Positions 42,118 through 51,273 of a DNA stretch of 64,000 nucleotides are shown in pieces; within the stretch, counting starts at the first letter, position 1, and the number at the start of each line of letters is the position of its first letter. Source of the stretch: Spinactinospora alkalitolerans (GTDB lineage Bacteria; Actinomycetota; Actinomycetes; Streptosporangiales; Streptosporangiaceae); assembly GCF_013408795.1 (NCBI RefSeq), contig NZ_JACCCC010000001.1:3100001-3164000 (forward strand), in the 5' to 3' direction. The notes below the pieces were generated by a model, which saw only the letters and a program-made list of their open reading frames with translations, was not told where the DNA came from and searched no databases. The position numbers and the translations under genes are program-made.

Positions 42118-42417
42118 GCTCCACTCCTCGCCGGCCCGGGCGCCCGCGCCCTTCGCGCGGACCCCGTCCCCCGGACCGTGCCCACCACGATCACGGAGAA
42201 GCCGACCGGAAACGTCCCGCTGAGGAGGGGACCGGCGCCCCCGCCCTCCCCCTCAGGAGGGAGGGCGGGGAGGGAGATCCGGACACCGGATGAACGATCG
42301 ACAGCAGCCGCATTTACAACGTAGATCAGCAATATGCCCCGATCGCGCCGCCACCGGCCCTCCCGCCGTGCGGGTCCGCAGCGCGCATCCCCGATGGGCC
42401 TGCCTAGACTCCCGGCC
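42118..42417. other. Divergent intergenic region with hairpin (42240-42269) and motif (42313-42325)
   Basis: A perfect 11-bp stem CCCGCCCTCCC (42240-42250) with GGGAGGGCGGG (42259-42269) and an 8-nt loop lies between two divergent genes, where a terminator is not expected. TTTACAACGTAGA at 42313-42325 is copy 2 of the motif also seen at 36407 and 43008. A -10-like TAGACT (42405-42410) precedes the flavoprotein ATG by 7 nt. Confidence 0.5.
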
Positions 42418-42942
42418 ATGGGTTCTCGTGCGCTGTACCTCGTCGTGTCCGCCGCGTCCGCCGCTGAGGGCGTTCCCGCGCTCGTCCGGCTGCTCCAGGA
42501 CGACGGCCGGCGGGTCACGGTGCTGTCCACGCCCCTGGGGGCCCGGTTCCACGACCTCGCGGAGCTGGAGCGGCTCACCGGCGAGCCGGTGCGCGTCGAC
42601 TACCGGATGCCGGGCACGGGCAGGAGCCTGCCACCGCCCGACACCGTGCTGGCGTGCCCGCTCACCTTCAACTCGGTGAACAAGTTCGCGCACGGCCACG
42701 CCGACAACTTCGCCGTCGGCCTGCTGTGCGAAATGGCCGGGTACGGGGTCCCCATGGTGGTGGTGCCGCACTGCAAGCCCCAACTCGCCTCGCACCCGGC
42801 CTTCCGGACCGCCCTGGAGACGCTGCGGGGCATGGGGGTGACCGTCCTGCACGACGCGGACCAGGCCGACGAGTACGAACCGCCGGCCTGGTCCGACGTC
42901 GTCGAGGCCGTGCGCGCGGTCAGCGGGGCGGGGCGCCGGTAA
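42418..42942 (+). CDS. Flavoprotein-family protein (PPC-decarboxylase-like fold)
   Basis: A 174-residue protein with the homo-oligomeric flavin-containing Cys decarboxylase (HFCD)/flavoprotein fold. It opens ALYLVVSAASAAEGV, a nucleotide-binding-like strand-loop. The conserved DTVLACPLTFNSVNKFAHGHADNFAVGLLCEM lies near residues 71-102, with PMVVVPHCKP following. Such proteins bind FMN. It is a lone domain, not a CoaBC fusion, and its reaction is unknown. The ATG at 42418 has a -10-like box just upstream, so it is probably leaderless. Motif copies lie on both sides of the gene. Confidence 0.82.
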   Translation: MGSRALYLVVSAASAAEGVPALVRLLQDDGRRVTVLSTPLGARFHDLAELERLTGEPVRVDYRMPGTGRSLPPPDTVLACPLTFNSVNKFAHGHADNFAVGLLCEMAGYGVPMVVVPHCKPQLASHPAFRTALETLRGMGVTVLHDADQADEYEPPAWSDVVEAVRAVSGAGRR

Positions 42943-43007
42943 GCCCTCCCTGCCTTGGGAACGCGGCCGTGCCCGGGCCGGTAAGAGAGGACGGTCGAAC
43001 CCCCTCC

Positions 43008-43020
43008 TTTACGGCGTAGA
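43008..43020. promoter_or_regulatory. TTTACnnCGTAGA motif, copy 3
   Basis: TTTACGGCGTAGA sits between the convergent 3' ends of the flavoprotein and pentapeptide-repeat genes, not at a promoter. It forms a direct pair with 42313-42325 around the flavoprotein gene. Confidence 0.4.
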
Positions 43021-43037
43021 CCCGTATCGTGCCGCGG

Positions 43038-43766
43038 TCACGTCTGCACCCGGATCCCCGTGGCGGCGAGGAGCTGGGTGGCCTGGTCGGGGGAGATGAC
43101 GGCGCCGCGCAGCCATTCGGTGTCGGGCAGGCCGATCTCGCCGAGGTCGGCGCCGCGCAGGTCCGCGCCGGTGAGGTCGGCCCGGCGCAGCACCGCCCCG
43201 CGCAGCCGGGACTCGCGCCACACGGTGCCGCGCAGGTCGGCGCCTGAGAGGTCGGCCTCGTCCATGCGCAGCCCGGTGAGCTCCCGGCCGCGCAGGTCGA
43301 TCCCCTTGAGCCGGGCCAGCATCAGGTTGCAGTTGACGAAGGCGTAGCCGATCCCCCGGCAGCCGTCGAAGTTCGCGCCGGTCAGCCGGCAGCCGGTGAA
43401 CGCGGTGTCGGTGAGCAGCGCGCCCGGCCACCGGGTGTTGGCGAGGTCGACGTCGCGGAACCCCGCTTCGGCGCACTCGGCGTCGGCGAGGACCGCCCCG
43501 GCCGCCGTCCCGCCCTTCCACACCGCCCCGTCCATGACCGCGCCGGACAGCCTCGCCCCCGCGAATCGGCAGTCGGTGAAGGCCGCCTCGACGAGGTCGG
43601 CCTCCCGCAGGTCGGCCCCTGTGAGGTCGCAGTCGACGAACACCCGCGGCTCCTGCGGCCGTCCGGCGAGCACCGCGCGCAGGTCCCGCTCCGACAGGTC
43701 GGCGCCGCGCAGCTCGCCGCCCCGGGCCAGGACCGCATCGGTCTCGCCGTCCGCCCGCTCCGCCAT
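43038..43766 (-). CDS. Pentapeptide-repeat protein
   Basis: A 242-residue right-handed beta-helix made of A(D/N)LXX-type pentapeptides. Examples are LRGADLSERDLRA, LTGADLREADLVEAAF, LSGADLRGTVW and LTGADLRGADLGEI. Repeats span about residues 20-215 with a short break near the middle, and the C-terminus is globular (DQATQLLAATGIRVQT). Qnr and MfpA of this fold mimic DNA and protect gyrase, but most such proteins have no known role. ATG at 43766 with GGGGGAG upstream. Monocistronic. Confidence 0.92.
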   Translation of the reverse strand: MAERADGETDAVLARGGELRGADLSERDLRAVLAGRPQEPRVFVDCDLTGADLREADLVEAAFTDCRFAGARLSGAVMDGAVWKGGTAAGAVLADAECAEAGFRDVDLANTRWPGALLTDTAFTGCRLTGANFDGCRGIGYAFVNCNLMLARLKGIDLRGRELTGLRMDEADLSGADLRGTVWRESRLRGAVLRRADLTGADLRGADLGEIGLPDTEWLRGAVISPDQATQLLAATGIRVQT

Positions 43767-44239
43767 GGCCACTCCCCCGATCGATCGCCTCGTGCCGGGC
43801 CCGATCGTAGCGAGGGGGTGCGACGCGGGGCGCCCGCCCCGGAGGCGGGGCACCGTCCCGGCCCGGCCGGAACGGGTCCACCCGACTGCCCGCGTCCGCC
43901 GCCGGAGTGCGGGATCGGTTCGACAGCGCGCGCAGCCGAGGAGGAGAACGCCGCGGCCCACGGCCGCCTGCCCGATCCCCTGCCCGACGTCGCCCGGCCC
44001 GACGTCGGCACCGTCCTGGTCAGCGCGCCGACGGTGGCCGCGCGAGAGGTCCCGCCCGGCCTTCTACGCGCCGGAGCCCGGCCACAAGACCCGCACACGC
44101 GCCGACACCGCGACCTTCCGCGTCGCCGACGCCGGCGCGCTGACGACAGCCTGGTTTCGCGGACTCCGGCCAAGGGGAGCAACGGACCCGCAACGCCCCT
44201 CGACACCCCCGCCCACCACTGAACTCCACGGCATTGCGC
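43767..44239. other. Gene-free stretch between pentapeptide-repeat and PucR genes
   Basis: Several overlapping frames are open, but their composition (Arg/Pro-rich in all frames) looks like GC-rich noise. One frame near 44040-44170 has a more protein-like stretch (YAPEPGHKTRTRADTATFRV) without a start or ribosome site. It could be a decayed remnant. No repeat or hairpin was recognised. Confidence 0.4.
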
Positions 44240-45847
44240 CTAGCCCCGCAGCTTCAGGGCCAGGAAGAGATCGACGCGGTGCTCCAGGGCGCTCAGGTCG
44301 CGGCCGGTCAGCTCCTCGATGCGGCCGATGCGGTAGCGCAGCGTGTTGACGTGGACGTGCATGGCCGCGGCGCAGCGCTGCCAGGAGCCGGAGTGCTCCA
44401 GGAACATCTCCAGGGTCGCCACCAGGTCGGAGCGGTGGTCGCGGTCGTAGTCGAGCAGGGGCCGCAGCAGGCGGTCGCGGTAGGAGGACTGGACCTCCTC
44501 GGGCACCGAGGCCAGCAGCAGCTCGTGGGAGTCGATCTCGGCGCCGGCGATGACGCGGGAGCGGCCGCCGCGCAGCTCGGCGAGGCGGCGGGCGTGCCGG
44601 GCCTCGACGGCGGCGCCGCGCAGCTCGGGGACGGCGCGGGCGGTCGAGCTGACACCCACGGCCAGGCGGTGGTCGGTCAGGCCGGGCTCCAGCGCCTGGG
44701 CGCTTCGGGCCAGCTCCCGACGCAGCTCGGCCGAGGCCTGCGCCGCGGGCTCGTCGGCGCCGGTCACCGGCACGACCGCCAGGACGTCGTCCTCCCCCGT
44801 CACCACCGCCCCCGGCCAGGCGGCGGCCAGCTCGGCGACGATCCTGCGGGCGAGGTCGGGCGGCCGGGCCGCGGGCAGCAGCGCCGCGCTGAGGGCTACG
44901 TGGCCGGTGCCTCCGACCCGCGCGGGGCCGGTGCGCCCGACCGCCTTGAGCAGCGCCGCGGCCTCGTCGAAGCGCTGCGCCGCCAGCAGGCGGGGCAGCT
45001 CCTCGGCCTGCCGGGCGTCGGTGAGCGCGCGCTCCTCGTCGCGGCTGCGGGCCAGCACCGCGATCGACGCCAGTTCCGCGACGGCCTCGTGCGTCTCCTC
45101 CGGCCAGGCCGCGTGGTCGCCGGCGCACACCAGGAACCAGCCGGCGAGCGGGTGCGAATCGCGGGTGCGCACCGGCAGCAGCGTCACGGTGTGCGGCGCG
45201 CCCTCGCGCTCCTCCCCGCCGCTTCCCTCCGCCGGCGGCTCGACCGCGCGGGGCAGCCGCGGGGAGTCCAGGAAGCGCGCCGCCAGCCACGCGCGCCCCG
45301 CGGGGCCCGGCGGCGGACCGGCGGCCGCGACGCACCGGCCGGTGCTGGAGAGGATCCAGGCGTCGATTCCGGCCTTCTGCGCGGCGTCGCCGAACACCCC
45401 GGCGAGGTCGCCGCCCGCGGCGAGGTCGGCCATCAGGCGGCGGTGGCGGTCGCGGTTCTCGGTGATGGTGCTGAACCGCCGACTCGTCAGCAGCCGCAGC
45501 ACCTCCTCGGTGACCGCGCCGAATGAGGTCTCGGTGGGCACCTCGATCAGCGGCATGCCGTGGCGCTCGCACGCCTCGATCAGGTCGGCGGGCACCGCGC
45601 CCAGCGCCGTCCCCGCCCCGAGGCAGGCCACGCCGGCGTCGACCAGCGAGCGCACGAAGGTCTCGGAGTCCTCGGGGCGGCGACGCCACATCATGCCGGT
45701 GAGCACCAGCTCGCCGCCCTTGAGGTAGCGCTTGGGCTCCAGCAGGTCGGTGGTGTAGGCCCAGCGGATCCGGCGCCCGGCGTGCTCGACGCCCGAGAGG
45801 AACCGCAGGCGCAGTCGTGCGACCGCGAGCAGTTCGCTGATCAGCAT
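44240..45847 (-). CDS. PucR-family transcriptional regulator
   Basis: A 535-residue PucR regulator. The N-terminal purine-catabolism domain (1-125) opens MLISELLAVARLRLRFLSG and contains LKGGELVLTGMMW. A GAF-like middle and CdaR-type GGDEF-like part follow. The C-terminal HTH_30 domain is at about 470-530, with AAAMHVHVNTLRYRIGRIEELTG. It is divergent from the xanthine-dehydrogenase operon and is almost certainly its regulator. In Bacillus, PucR senses allantoin-type intermediates; the effector here is unknown. ATG at 45847 with AAGGACG. A dyad at 45907-45921 is a candidate site. Confidence 0.94.
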   Translation of the reverse strand: MLISELLAVARLRLRFLSGVEHAGRRIRWAYTTDLLEPKRYLKGGELVLTGMMWRRRPEDSETFVRSLVDAGVACLGAGTALGAVPADLIEACERHGMPLIEVPTETSFGAVTEEVLRLLTSRRFSTITENRDRHRRLMADLAAGGDLAGVFGDAAQKAGIDAWILSSTGRCVAAAGPPPGPAGRAWLAARFLDSPRLPRAVEPPAEGSGGEEREGAPHTVTLLPVRTRDSHPLAGWFLVCAGDHAAWPEETHEAVAELASIAVLARSRDEERALTDARQAEELPRLLAAQRFDEAAALLKAVGRTGPARVGGTGHVALSAALLPAARPPDLARRIVAELAAAWPGAVVTGEDDVLAVVPVTGADEPAAQASAELRRELARSAQALEPGLTDHRLAVGVSSTARAVPELRGAAVEARHARRLAELRGGRSRVIAGAEIDSHELLLASVPEEVQSSYRDRLLRPLLDYDRDHRSDLVATLEMFLEHSGSWQRCAAAMHVHVNTLRYRIGRIEELTGRDLSALEHRVDLFLALKLRG

Positions 45848-45906
45848 GGCCGTCCTTCGTCGTGCGGAGAGGCCGGGTTTCGGACCGGTCGGTTCGCCAT
45901 ATTTTG

Positions 45907-45921
45907 CGGCACGGCGTGCCG
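45907..45921. promoter_or_regulatory. Inverted repeat CGGCACG-G-CGTGCCG, candidate PucR site
   Basis: A perfect 7-bp dyad with a 1-bp centre lies in the 265-bp divergent region between pucR-like and xanthine-dehydrogenase genes, next to an AT-rich patch (45899-45905). Binding is an inference from location. Confidence 0.45.
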
Positions 45922-46112
45922 GGAACGCCAATTCGGACCCGCGGTTGTAGGAAAACACCAATGGGAGGCGGTAACCGGGGCGGCACTTCATGTCATCGCG
46001 TACTGGAGACCGGAACCGGACGAGTGTTGTACTTCACACAGAGGCCGACGAGCGCCGGGGAGCGCCTTCGCGCGGCGGCCTTTTCGCAGCACGGCGACCG
46101 ACGAGGACGAAC

Positions 46113-46982
46113 ATGGAATTCCTTAGCCCTTCCACATGGGAGGAGGCGCTCGCGGCCAAGAGCGAGCATCCCGACGCGGTGCCGATCATGGGCGGCACCG
46201 ACGTCATGGTCGAGCTGAACTTCGACAAGCACCGGCCGCCCGCGCTGCTGGACCTGACGCGCATCGCGGAGCTGCGCGAATGGCGACCCGACGGCGACGG
46301 CGTGCGACTGGGCGCCGGCGTCAGCTACACCGAGATCACCACCCGGCTGCGCGAGCGCGCCCCCGCCCTGGCCCTGGCCTCCCGCACGGTCGCCTCGCCG
46401 CAGATCCGCAACCGCGGCTCGGTCGGCGGCAACCTCGGCGGGGCCTCCCCCGCGGGCGACGCCCACCCGCCGCTGCTGGCCACCGACGCCGTCATCGAGC
46501 TGGCCTCGGTCCGCGGCGTGCGGCGGGTCCCCGCGCGCGAGTTCTACCTCGGCCCGCGGCGCACGGCCCGGCAGAGCGACGAGCTGATCGCCGCGGTCCT
46601 GCTGCCCGCCCCGGCCGGCCCGCAGCAGTTCGCCAAGATCGGCACCCGCAACGCGATGGTGATCGCGGTCACCTCGTTCTCCATCGCGTTCAACGCCCGC
46701 ACCCGCGAGATCGGCACCGGCGTCGGCTCGGCCGGGCCGACGCCGCTGCGCGCGACGCGCGCCGAGGAGTTCCTGGCCGCGGAGTTCGACTGGGAGGGCG
46801 GTACGGCGCCGTCCCCCGCCGCCGTGGCGAGGTTCGGCGAGCTGGTGGCCTCGGCCGCCCGGCCGATCGACGACGTGCGCGGCAGCGCCGACTACCGCAG
46901 GCACGCTCTTTCGGTCATGGCCCGCCGGACCCTGAGCTGGGCCGTCACCGACTACCGGAAGGCAACCCAACGATGCGCGTGA
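46113..46982 (+). CDS. Xanthine dehydrogenase family FAD-binding subunit
   Basis: A 289-residue FAD subunit of a three-protein xanthine-dehydrogenase-type hydroxylase. The FAD-binding loops are present: MGGTDVMVELNF near residues 26-37, and RNRGSVGGNLGGASPAGDAHPP near 103-124. The C-terminal CO_deh_flav_C-like domain covers about 180-280. It passes electrons from the 2Fe-2S subunit to NAD or another acceptor. First gene of the operon. Its end overlaps the next gene by 10 bp, so translation is coupled. Confidence 0.95.
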   Translation: MEFLSPSTWEEALAAKSEHPDAVPIMGGTDVMVELNFDKHRPPALLDLTRIAELREWRPDGDGVRLGAGVSYTEITTRLRERAPALALASRTVASPQIRNRGSVGGNLGGASPAGDAHPPLLATDAVIELASVRGVRRVPAREFYLGPRRTARQSDELIAAVLLPAPAGPQQFAKIGTRNAMVIAVTSFSIAFNARTREIGTGVGSAGPTPLRATRAEEFLAAEFDWEGGTAPSPAAVARFGELVASAARPIDDVRGSADYRRHALSVMARRTLSWAVTDYRKATQRCA

Positions 46983-47491
46983 CATTCGAGGTCAACGGCA
47001 GGGAAGTGACCGCTGACAACGTCTGGGCCGGCGAGAGCCTGCTCTACGTGCTGCGCGAGCGCGTCGGCCTGCCGGGCAGCAAGAACGCCTGCGAGCAGGG
47101 CGAGTGCGGCTCGTGCACGGTCTACCTCGACGGCGTGACCGCCTGCTCCTGCCTGGTCGCCGCCGGGCAGGCCGACGGCCGCAGCGTGCGCACCGTCGAG
47201 GGGCTCGCCGAGTCCGACGCGGCCGGCGAGCAGCGGCTTGGCCACGTCCAGGAGGCGTTCGTCGAGGCCGGCGCGGTGCAGTGCGGCTTCTGCACCCCGG
47301 GGCTGCTGGTGCAGACCGACGACCTGATCGAGCGCACGGTCGGCCGGGGCGGCGGCGTACCGGAGGAGGCCGAGATCCGCGAGGCCCTCGCCGGCAACCT
47401 GTGCCGCTGCACCGGCTACGAGAAGATCATCGACGCCGTGCGGCTCGCGGCCGGGCGCGCCGGAGCCGAGAAGGCGGAGGGGGCCCGGTGA
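46973..47491 (+). CDS. Xanthine dehydrogenase family 2Fe-2S subunit
   Basis: A 172-residue iron-sulfur subunit. The plant-ferredoxin-type cluster has CEQGECGSC plus a later cysteine (residues 40-60). The helical second-cluster domain has CGFCTPG and CRCTGY at about 105-150. All eight cluster cysteines appear present. It shuttles electrons from molybdenum to FAD. The start ATG overlaps the FAD-subunit gene, and the stop overlaps the next start (GTGA at 47488-47491). Confidence 0.96.
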   Translation: MRVTFEVNGREVTADNVWAGESLLYVLRERVGLPGSKNACEQGECGSCTVYLDGVTACSCLVAAGQADGRSVRTVEGLAESDAAGEQRLGHVQEAFVEAGAVQCGFCTPGLLVQTDDLIERTVGRGGGVPEEAEIREALAGNLCRCTGYEKIIDAVRLAAGRAGAEKAEGAR

Positions 47492-48843
47492 GCGAGACGC
47501 TGGTCATCGAGGGCGCCCACATCGCGACGGTCGGCGGGGCCGAGTACGCCGACGGCCACATCGTGGTCGCCGACGGCCGCATCGCGGCGGTCGGTCCCGG
47601 CCCCGCGCCGCGGACGCCCGGGGCCCGGCGGATCGACGCCGACGGCTGCCTGGCGACGCCCGGCCTGGTCAACACGCACAACCACCTCTACCAGTGGGCC
47701 ACGCAGGGCCTGTTCGCCGACGGCACGCTGTTCGAGTGGCTGACCGGCTCCTACGAGATCTGGAACCGCCTGGACGCCCAGGTCGTGTCCGGCACCACGA
47801 CGGCCGGCCTGGGCTGGCTGGCGCTGTCGGGCTGCAGCACCGCCTCCGACCACCACTACATCTTCCCCTCCGGCCGCGGCGACATCGCGGCCGCCGAGGT
47901 CGAGGCGGCCCGCGCCGTCGGCATCCGGCTGGACCTGGCACGCGGCTCCATGGACCGCGGCCGCGGGCAGGGCGGCCTGCCGCCGGACGGCGTCGTGGAG
48001 ACGCTGGAGGGCGCGCTCGCGGCCACCGAGGCCGCGATCGACGCCCACCACGACGCGTCGCCGGAGTCCATGACCCGCGTCGCGGTCGCCCCCTGCTCGC
48101 CGTTCTCGGTCAGCCGCGATCTGATGACCGAGGCCGCCCGGCTGGCCCGCGCCAAGGGCGTGCGGCTGCACACCCACCTCGCCGAGACCGTCGACGAGGA
48201 GGAGCAGTGCCTGGCCGAGTTCGGCTGCACCCCGGTGGAGTACGCCGAGAAGCTCGGCTGGCTCGGCTCCGACGTGTGGTTCGCCCACGCCGTGCACCTC
48301 TCCGACGCCGCGATCGCGCGCATCGCCGCGACCGGCACCGGCATCGCGCACTGCCCCTCCTCCAACGCCCGCCTGGGCGCCGGCATCTGCCGGGTGACCG
48401 AACTGCTGGAGGCCGGGGCCAACGTCGGCCTGGGCGTGGACGGGCCCGCCTCCAGCGAGCTGACCTCGCTGTCGGGCGAGATGCGCCAGGCGCTGCTCAT
48501 GGCCCGCGCCCGCAAGGGCCCGCAGGCGCTCACCGCCCGCCGGGCCCTGGAGATGGCCACCCTCGGCGGGGCCCGCTGCCTGGGCCGCGAGGAGGAGCTG
48601 GGCTCCCTGGAGGTCGGCAGGCTCGCCGACATCGCGCTGTGGCGGGTCGACGGCTACGGCCACGACGTGATCGACGACCCGGTGGTGTCCCTGGTCTTCG
48701 GGCCCGCCGCCCCGCTGGAGCGGCTCCTCGTCGGCGGCGCGACCGTCGTCGAGCGCGGCGAGCTCCGCACCGTTCCCGCCGATGCGGCGGCCCGCGCCGG
48801 CCGCGCGGCCCACCGCACCCTGCTCAAGGAGGTGACGCGCTGA
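47488..48843 (+). CDS. 8-oxoguanine deaminase-like amidohydrolase
   Basis: A 451-residue zinc amidohydrolase of the 8-oxoguanine deaminase/TrzN/hydroxydechloroatrazine-hydrolase group. Metal ligands are NTHNH at residues 62-66, the HTHLAET strand-5 histidine near 230, and the aspartate of GLGVDGPAS. HAVHLSD and CPSSNARL are typical of the group. 8-oxoguanine deaminase makes uric acid; placement inside a xanthine-dehydrogenase operon supports a purine substrate, but guanine or another aminopurine is possible. GTG start overlaps the 2Fe-2S gene; the stop overlaps the Mo-subunit start (TGATG). Confidence 0.88.
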   Translation: MSETLVIEGAHIATVGGAEYADGHIVVADGRIAAVGPGPAPRTPGARRIDADGCLATPGLVNTHNHLYQWATQGLFADGTLFEWLTGSYEIWNRLDAQVVSGTTTAGLGWLALSGCSTASDHHYIFPSGRGDIAAAEVEAARAVGIRLDLARGSMDRGRGQGGLPPDGVVETLEGALAATEAAIDAHHDASPESMTRVAVAPCSPFSVSRDLMTEAARLARAKGVRLHTHLAETVDEEEQCLAEFGCTPVEYAEKLGWLGSDVWFAHAVHLSDAAIARIAATGTGIAHCPSSNARLGAGICRVTELLEAGANVGLGVDGPASSELTSLSGEMRQALLMARARKGPQALTARRALEMATLGGARCLGREEELGSLEVGRLADIALWRVDGYGHDVIDDPVVSLVFGPAAPLERLLVGGATVVERGELRTVPADAAARAGRAAHRTLLKEVTR

Positions 48844-51242
48844 TGGCCGCCACGACCACCCGCGCCCCGTCCGACCTGTCCAGCGTGGCAAAGGACGGCC
48901 TGGGCGCCAGTCCCCGCCGCCCCGACGGCACGCTGAAGGTGACGGGCGAGTTCGCCTACTCCTCCGACATGTGGATGGAGGACATGCTGTGGGGGATGAC
49001 GCTGCGCAGCCCCCACCCGCACGCCGCCATCCGCGGGATCGACATCACCGAGGCGCTGAAGCTGCCCGGCGTGCACGCCGTGCTCACCCACGAGGACGTC
49101 CCCGGCGAGAAGCGCTACGGGCTGGAGTACCAGGACCAGCCGGTGCTGGCCTTCGGCAAGGTCCGCTACAAGGGCGAGCCGGTGGCGATCGTGGCCGCCG
49201 ACCACCCCGAGACCGCGCGCCGGGCCCTGGAGCGCATCAAGGTCGACTACGAGGTCCTGGAGCCGGTGAGCGACTCGCGCCGCGCCGCGTTCGACCCGGA
49301 GTGCCCCCTGGTGCACGAGGAGGGCTCGCTGCCCGTGCACGAGGACTACAACCAGAGCGGCAACCGGGTCCGCCACCAGCCGATCCGCACCGGCGCCTTC
49401 GCCGAGGGCGCGTCCCCGGAGGAGGTGCGCGCGCTGGCCGACGTGGTCGTCACCAGTGAGTACGAGGTCGGCATGCAGGACCAGGCCTTCCTCGGCCCGG
49501 AGTCGGGCATGGCGGTACCGGCCGAGGACGGCGGCGTCGACCTCTACATCGCCACCCAGTGGCTGCACGTCGACCAGCGCCAGATCGCCCCCTGCCTCGG
49601 GCTGGACCAGGACAAGGTGCGGCTGACCCTGGCCGGCGTCGGCGGCGCGTTCGGCGCCCGCGAGGACCTGTCGATGCAGATCCACGCGTGCATGCTGGCG
49701 CTGCACACCGGCAAGCCGGTGAAGATCGTCTACAACCGCGAGGAGTCGTTCTTCGGCCACGTGCACCGGCACCCGGCCAAGATGCGCTACGAGCACGGCG
49801 CCAAGAGCGACGGCACGCTGGTCTACGCCACGCTGGAGATCATCGTCGACGGCGGGGCCTATGCCTCGGCGACGCCGGCCGTGGTCGGCGTCGCCTCCTC
49901 CCTGGGCATCGGCCCCTACGAGGTCCCCAACGTCAGCGTGGACGCCTACGGCGTCTACACCACCAACCCGCCGTGCGGGGCGATGCGCGGCTTCGGCGCG
50001 GTGCAGGCGTGCTTCGGCTACGAGTCCCAGATGGACCGGCTGGCCGCGGAGCTGGGCATGCACCCGGTCGAGCTGCGGATCAAGAACGCCGTCGCCGAGG
50101 GCTCGGCGATCATCACCGGCCAGGTGATCGACATGCCGCTGCCGATGGCCGACATGCTGCGGCGGTGCAGGGAGCTGCCGATGCCGCCGGAGCGCTCGGC
50201 CCTGCCCGACCCCTCCGACCTGCGGACCCTGCCCGGGGGCGTGGCCAACACCAGCCACGGCGAGGGCGTGGTGCGCGGCGTCGGCTACGGCGTGGGCCTG
50301 AAGAACCTGTGCTTCTCCGAGGGCTTCGACGACTACTCCACCGCCAGGGTGCGCATGGAGGTCATCGGCGGTGAGCCGACCGTCATGGTGCACACCGCCG
50401 CCGCCGAGGTCGGCCAGGGACTGGTCACGATCAAGGGCCAGATCGCCCGCACCGAGCTGGGCGTGGAGCGGGTGACGATCCAGCCCGCCGACACCCGGGT
50501 CGGCTCGGCCGGGTCCTCTTCGGCGTCGCGGCAGTCCTACATGACCGGCGGCGCGGTGAAGACGGCGTGCGAGGCGGTCCGGGAGCGGGTCTTCGAGCTG
50601 GCGCGCGAGCGCGGCCTGGTCCCGGCAGGGCACCCCGACGCGCTGCTGAGCCTGGTCGGCGGCAAGCTGGTCTCGGAGACCGACGGCGCGCTCGCCGCAC
50701 TGGCCGACCTGCTCGGCGACTCCCACATCGAGGAGACCAGGGAGTACCACCACCGGCCCACCGAGATGCTCGACCCGACCCGGGGCCAGGGCTCCTCCCA
50801 CACCCAGTTCGGGATGTGCGTGCATCGCGCGGTGGTCGACGTCGACGTCGAACTCGGGCTGGTCAAGGTCGTGGCGCTGGACGCGGTCCAGGACGTCGGC
50901 AAGGTCCTGCACCCCCAGCAGTTGCTCGGCCAGATCCAGGGCGGCTCCACTCAGGGCCTCGGCCTGGCGCTGATGGAGGAGATCCAGGTCTCCGACAGCG
51001 TGATCCGCAACCCGTCGTTCACCGACTACCTGATCCCGACCATCCTCGACACGCCCCCGATGCGGATCGAGGTGCTGGAGCACCCGGACCCGCACTCGCC
51101 CTACGGTCTGCGCGGCGCAGGGGAACCCCCGACGCTGTCGTCGACACCGGCCATCGTCGCGGCCGTCCGCGACGCCACCGGCATGGCCCTCACCCACGCA
51201 CCGGTCCGCCCGGAGGACATCGTGGGCATCGAGGTCCCCTAG
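48843..51242 (+). CDS. Xanthine dehydrogenase family molybdopterin subunit
   Basis: A 799-residue large subunit carrying the molybdopterin cofactor. The Ald_Xan_dh_C domain covers about 30-150. The molybdenum-binding part has GGAFGAREDLS near residues 263-273, CGAMRGFGAVQ near 378-388, a VGQG loop near 523, and the catalytic glutamate in LRGAGEPPTLS near the end. It hydroxylates hypoxanthine/xanthine-like substrates. Substrate residues cannot be assigned from sequence alone; related aldehyde or nicotinate hydroxylases share the fold, but PucR, deaminase and permease neighbours favour purines. No xdhC maturation gene is in the window. Confidence 0.94.
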   Translation: MAATTTRAPSDLSSVAKDGLGASPRRPDGTLKVTGEFAYSSDMWMEDMLWGMTLRSPHPHAAIRGIDITEALKLPGVHAVLTHEDVPGEKRYGLEYQDQPVLAFGKVRYKGEPVAIVAADHPETARRALERIKVDYEVLEPVSDSRRAAFDPECPLVHEEGSLPVHEDYNQSGNRVRHQPIRTGAFAEGASPEEVRALADVVVTSEYEVGMQDQAFLGPESGMAVPAEDGGVDLYIATQWLHVDQRQIAPCLGLDQDKVRLTLAGVGGAFGAREDLSMQIHACMLALHTGKPVKIVYNREESFFGHVHRHPAKMRYEHGAKSDGTLVYATLEIIVDGGAYASATPAVVGVASSLGIGPYEVPNVSVDAYGVYTTNPPCGAMRGFGAVQACFGYESQMDRLAAELGMHPVELRIKNAVAEGSAIITGQVIDMPLPMADMLRRCRELPMPPERSALPDPSDLRTLPGGVANTSHGEGVVRGVGYGVGLKNLCFSEGFDDYSTARVRMEVIGGEPTVMVHTAAAEVGQGLVTIKGQIARTELGVERVTIQPADTRVGSAGSSSASRQSYMTGGAVKTACEAVRERVFELARERGLVPAGHPDALLSLVGGKLVSETDGALAALADLLGDSHIEETREYHHRPTEMLDPTRGQGSSHTQFGMCVHRAVVDVDVELGLVKVVALDAVQDVGKVLHPQQLLGQIQGGSTQGLGLALMEEIQVSDSVIRNPSFTDYLIPTILDTPPMRIEVLEHPDPHSPYGLRGAGEPPTLSSTPAIVAAVRDATGMALTHAPVRPEDIVGIEVP

Positions 51243-51245
51243 ACC

Positions 51246-51273
51246 GGCTTCGCCCCGCACCCCGGGCGAAGCC
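51246..51273 (+). terminator. Terminator hairpin after the xanthine dehydrogenase operon
   Basis: A perfect 10-bp stem GGCTTCGCCC (51246-51255) with GGGCGAAGCC (51264-51273) begins 4 nt after the stop codon. Confidence 0.8.

Noticed and set aside
43038-43766. Quinolone-resistance Qnr/MfpA function for the pentapeptide-repeat protein
   Set aside because: The repeat fold alone does not give gyrase specificity, and there is no supporting context.
48654-51260. 868-codon minus-strand frame opposite the xanthine dehydrogenase large subunit
   Set aside because: Antisense of a conserved gene; no motif, and the plus strand has the complete catalytic signature.
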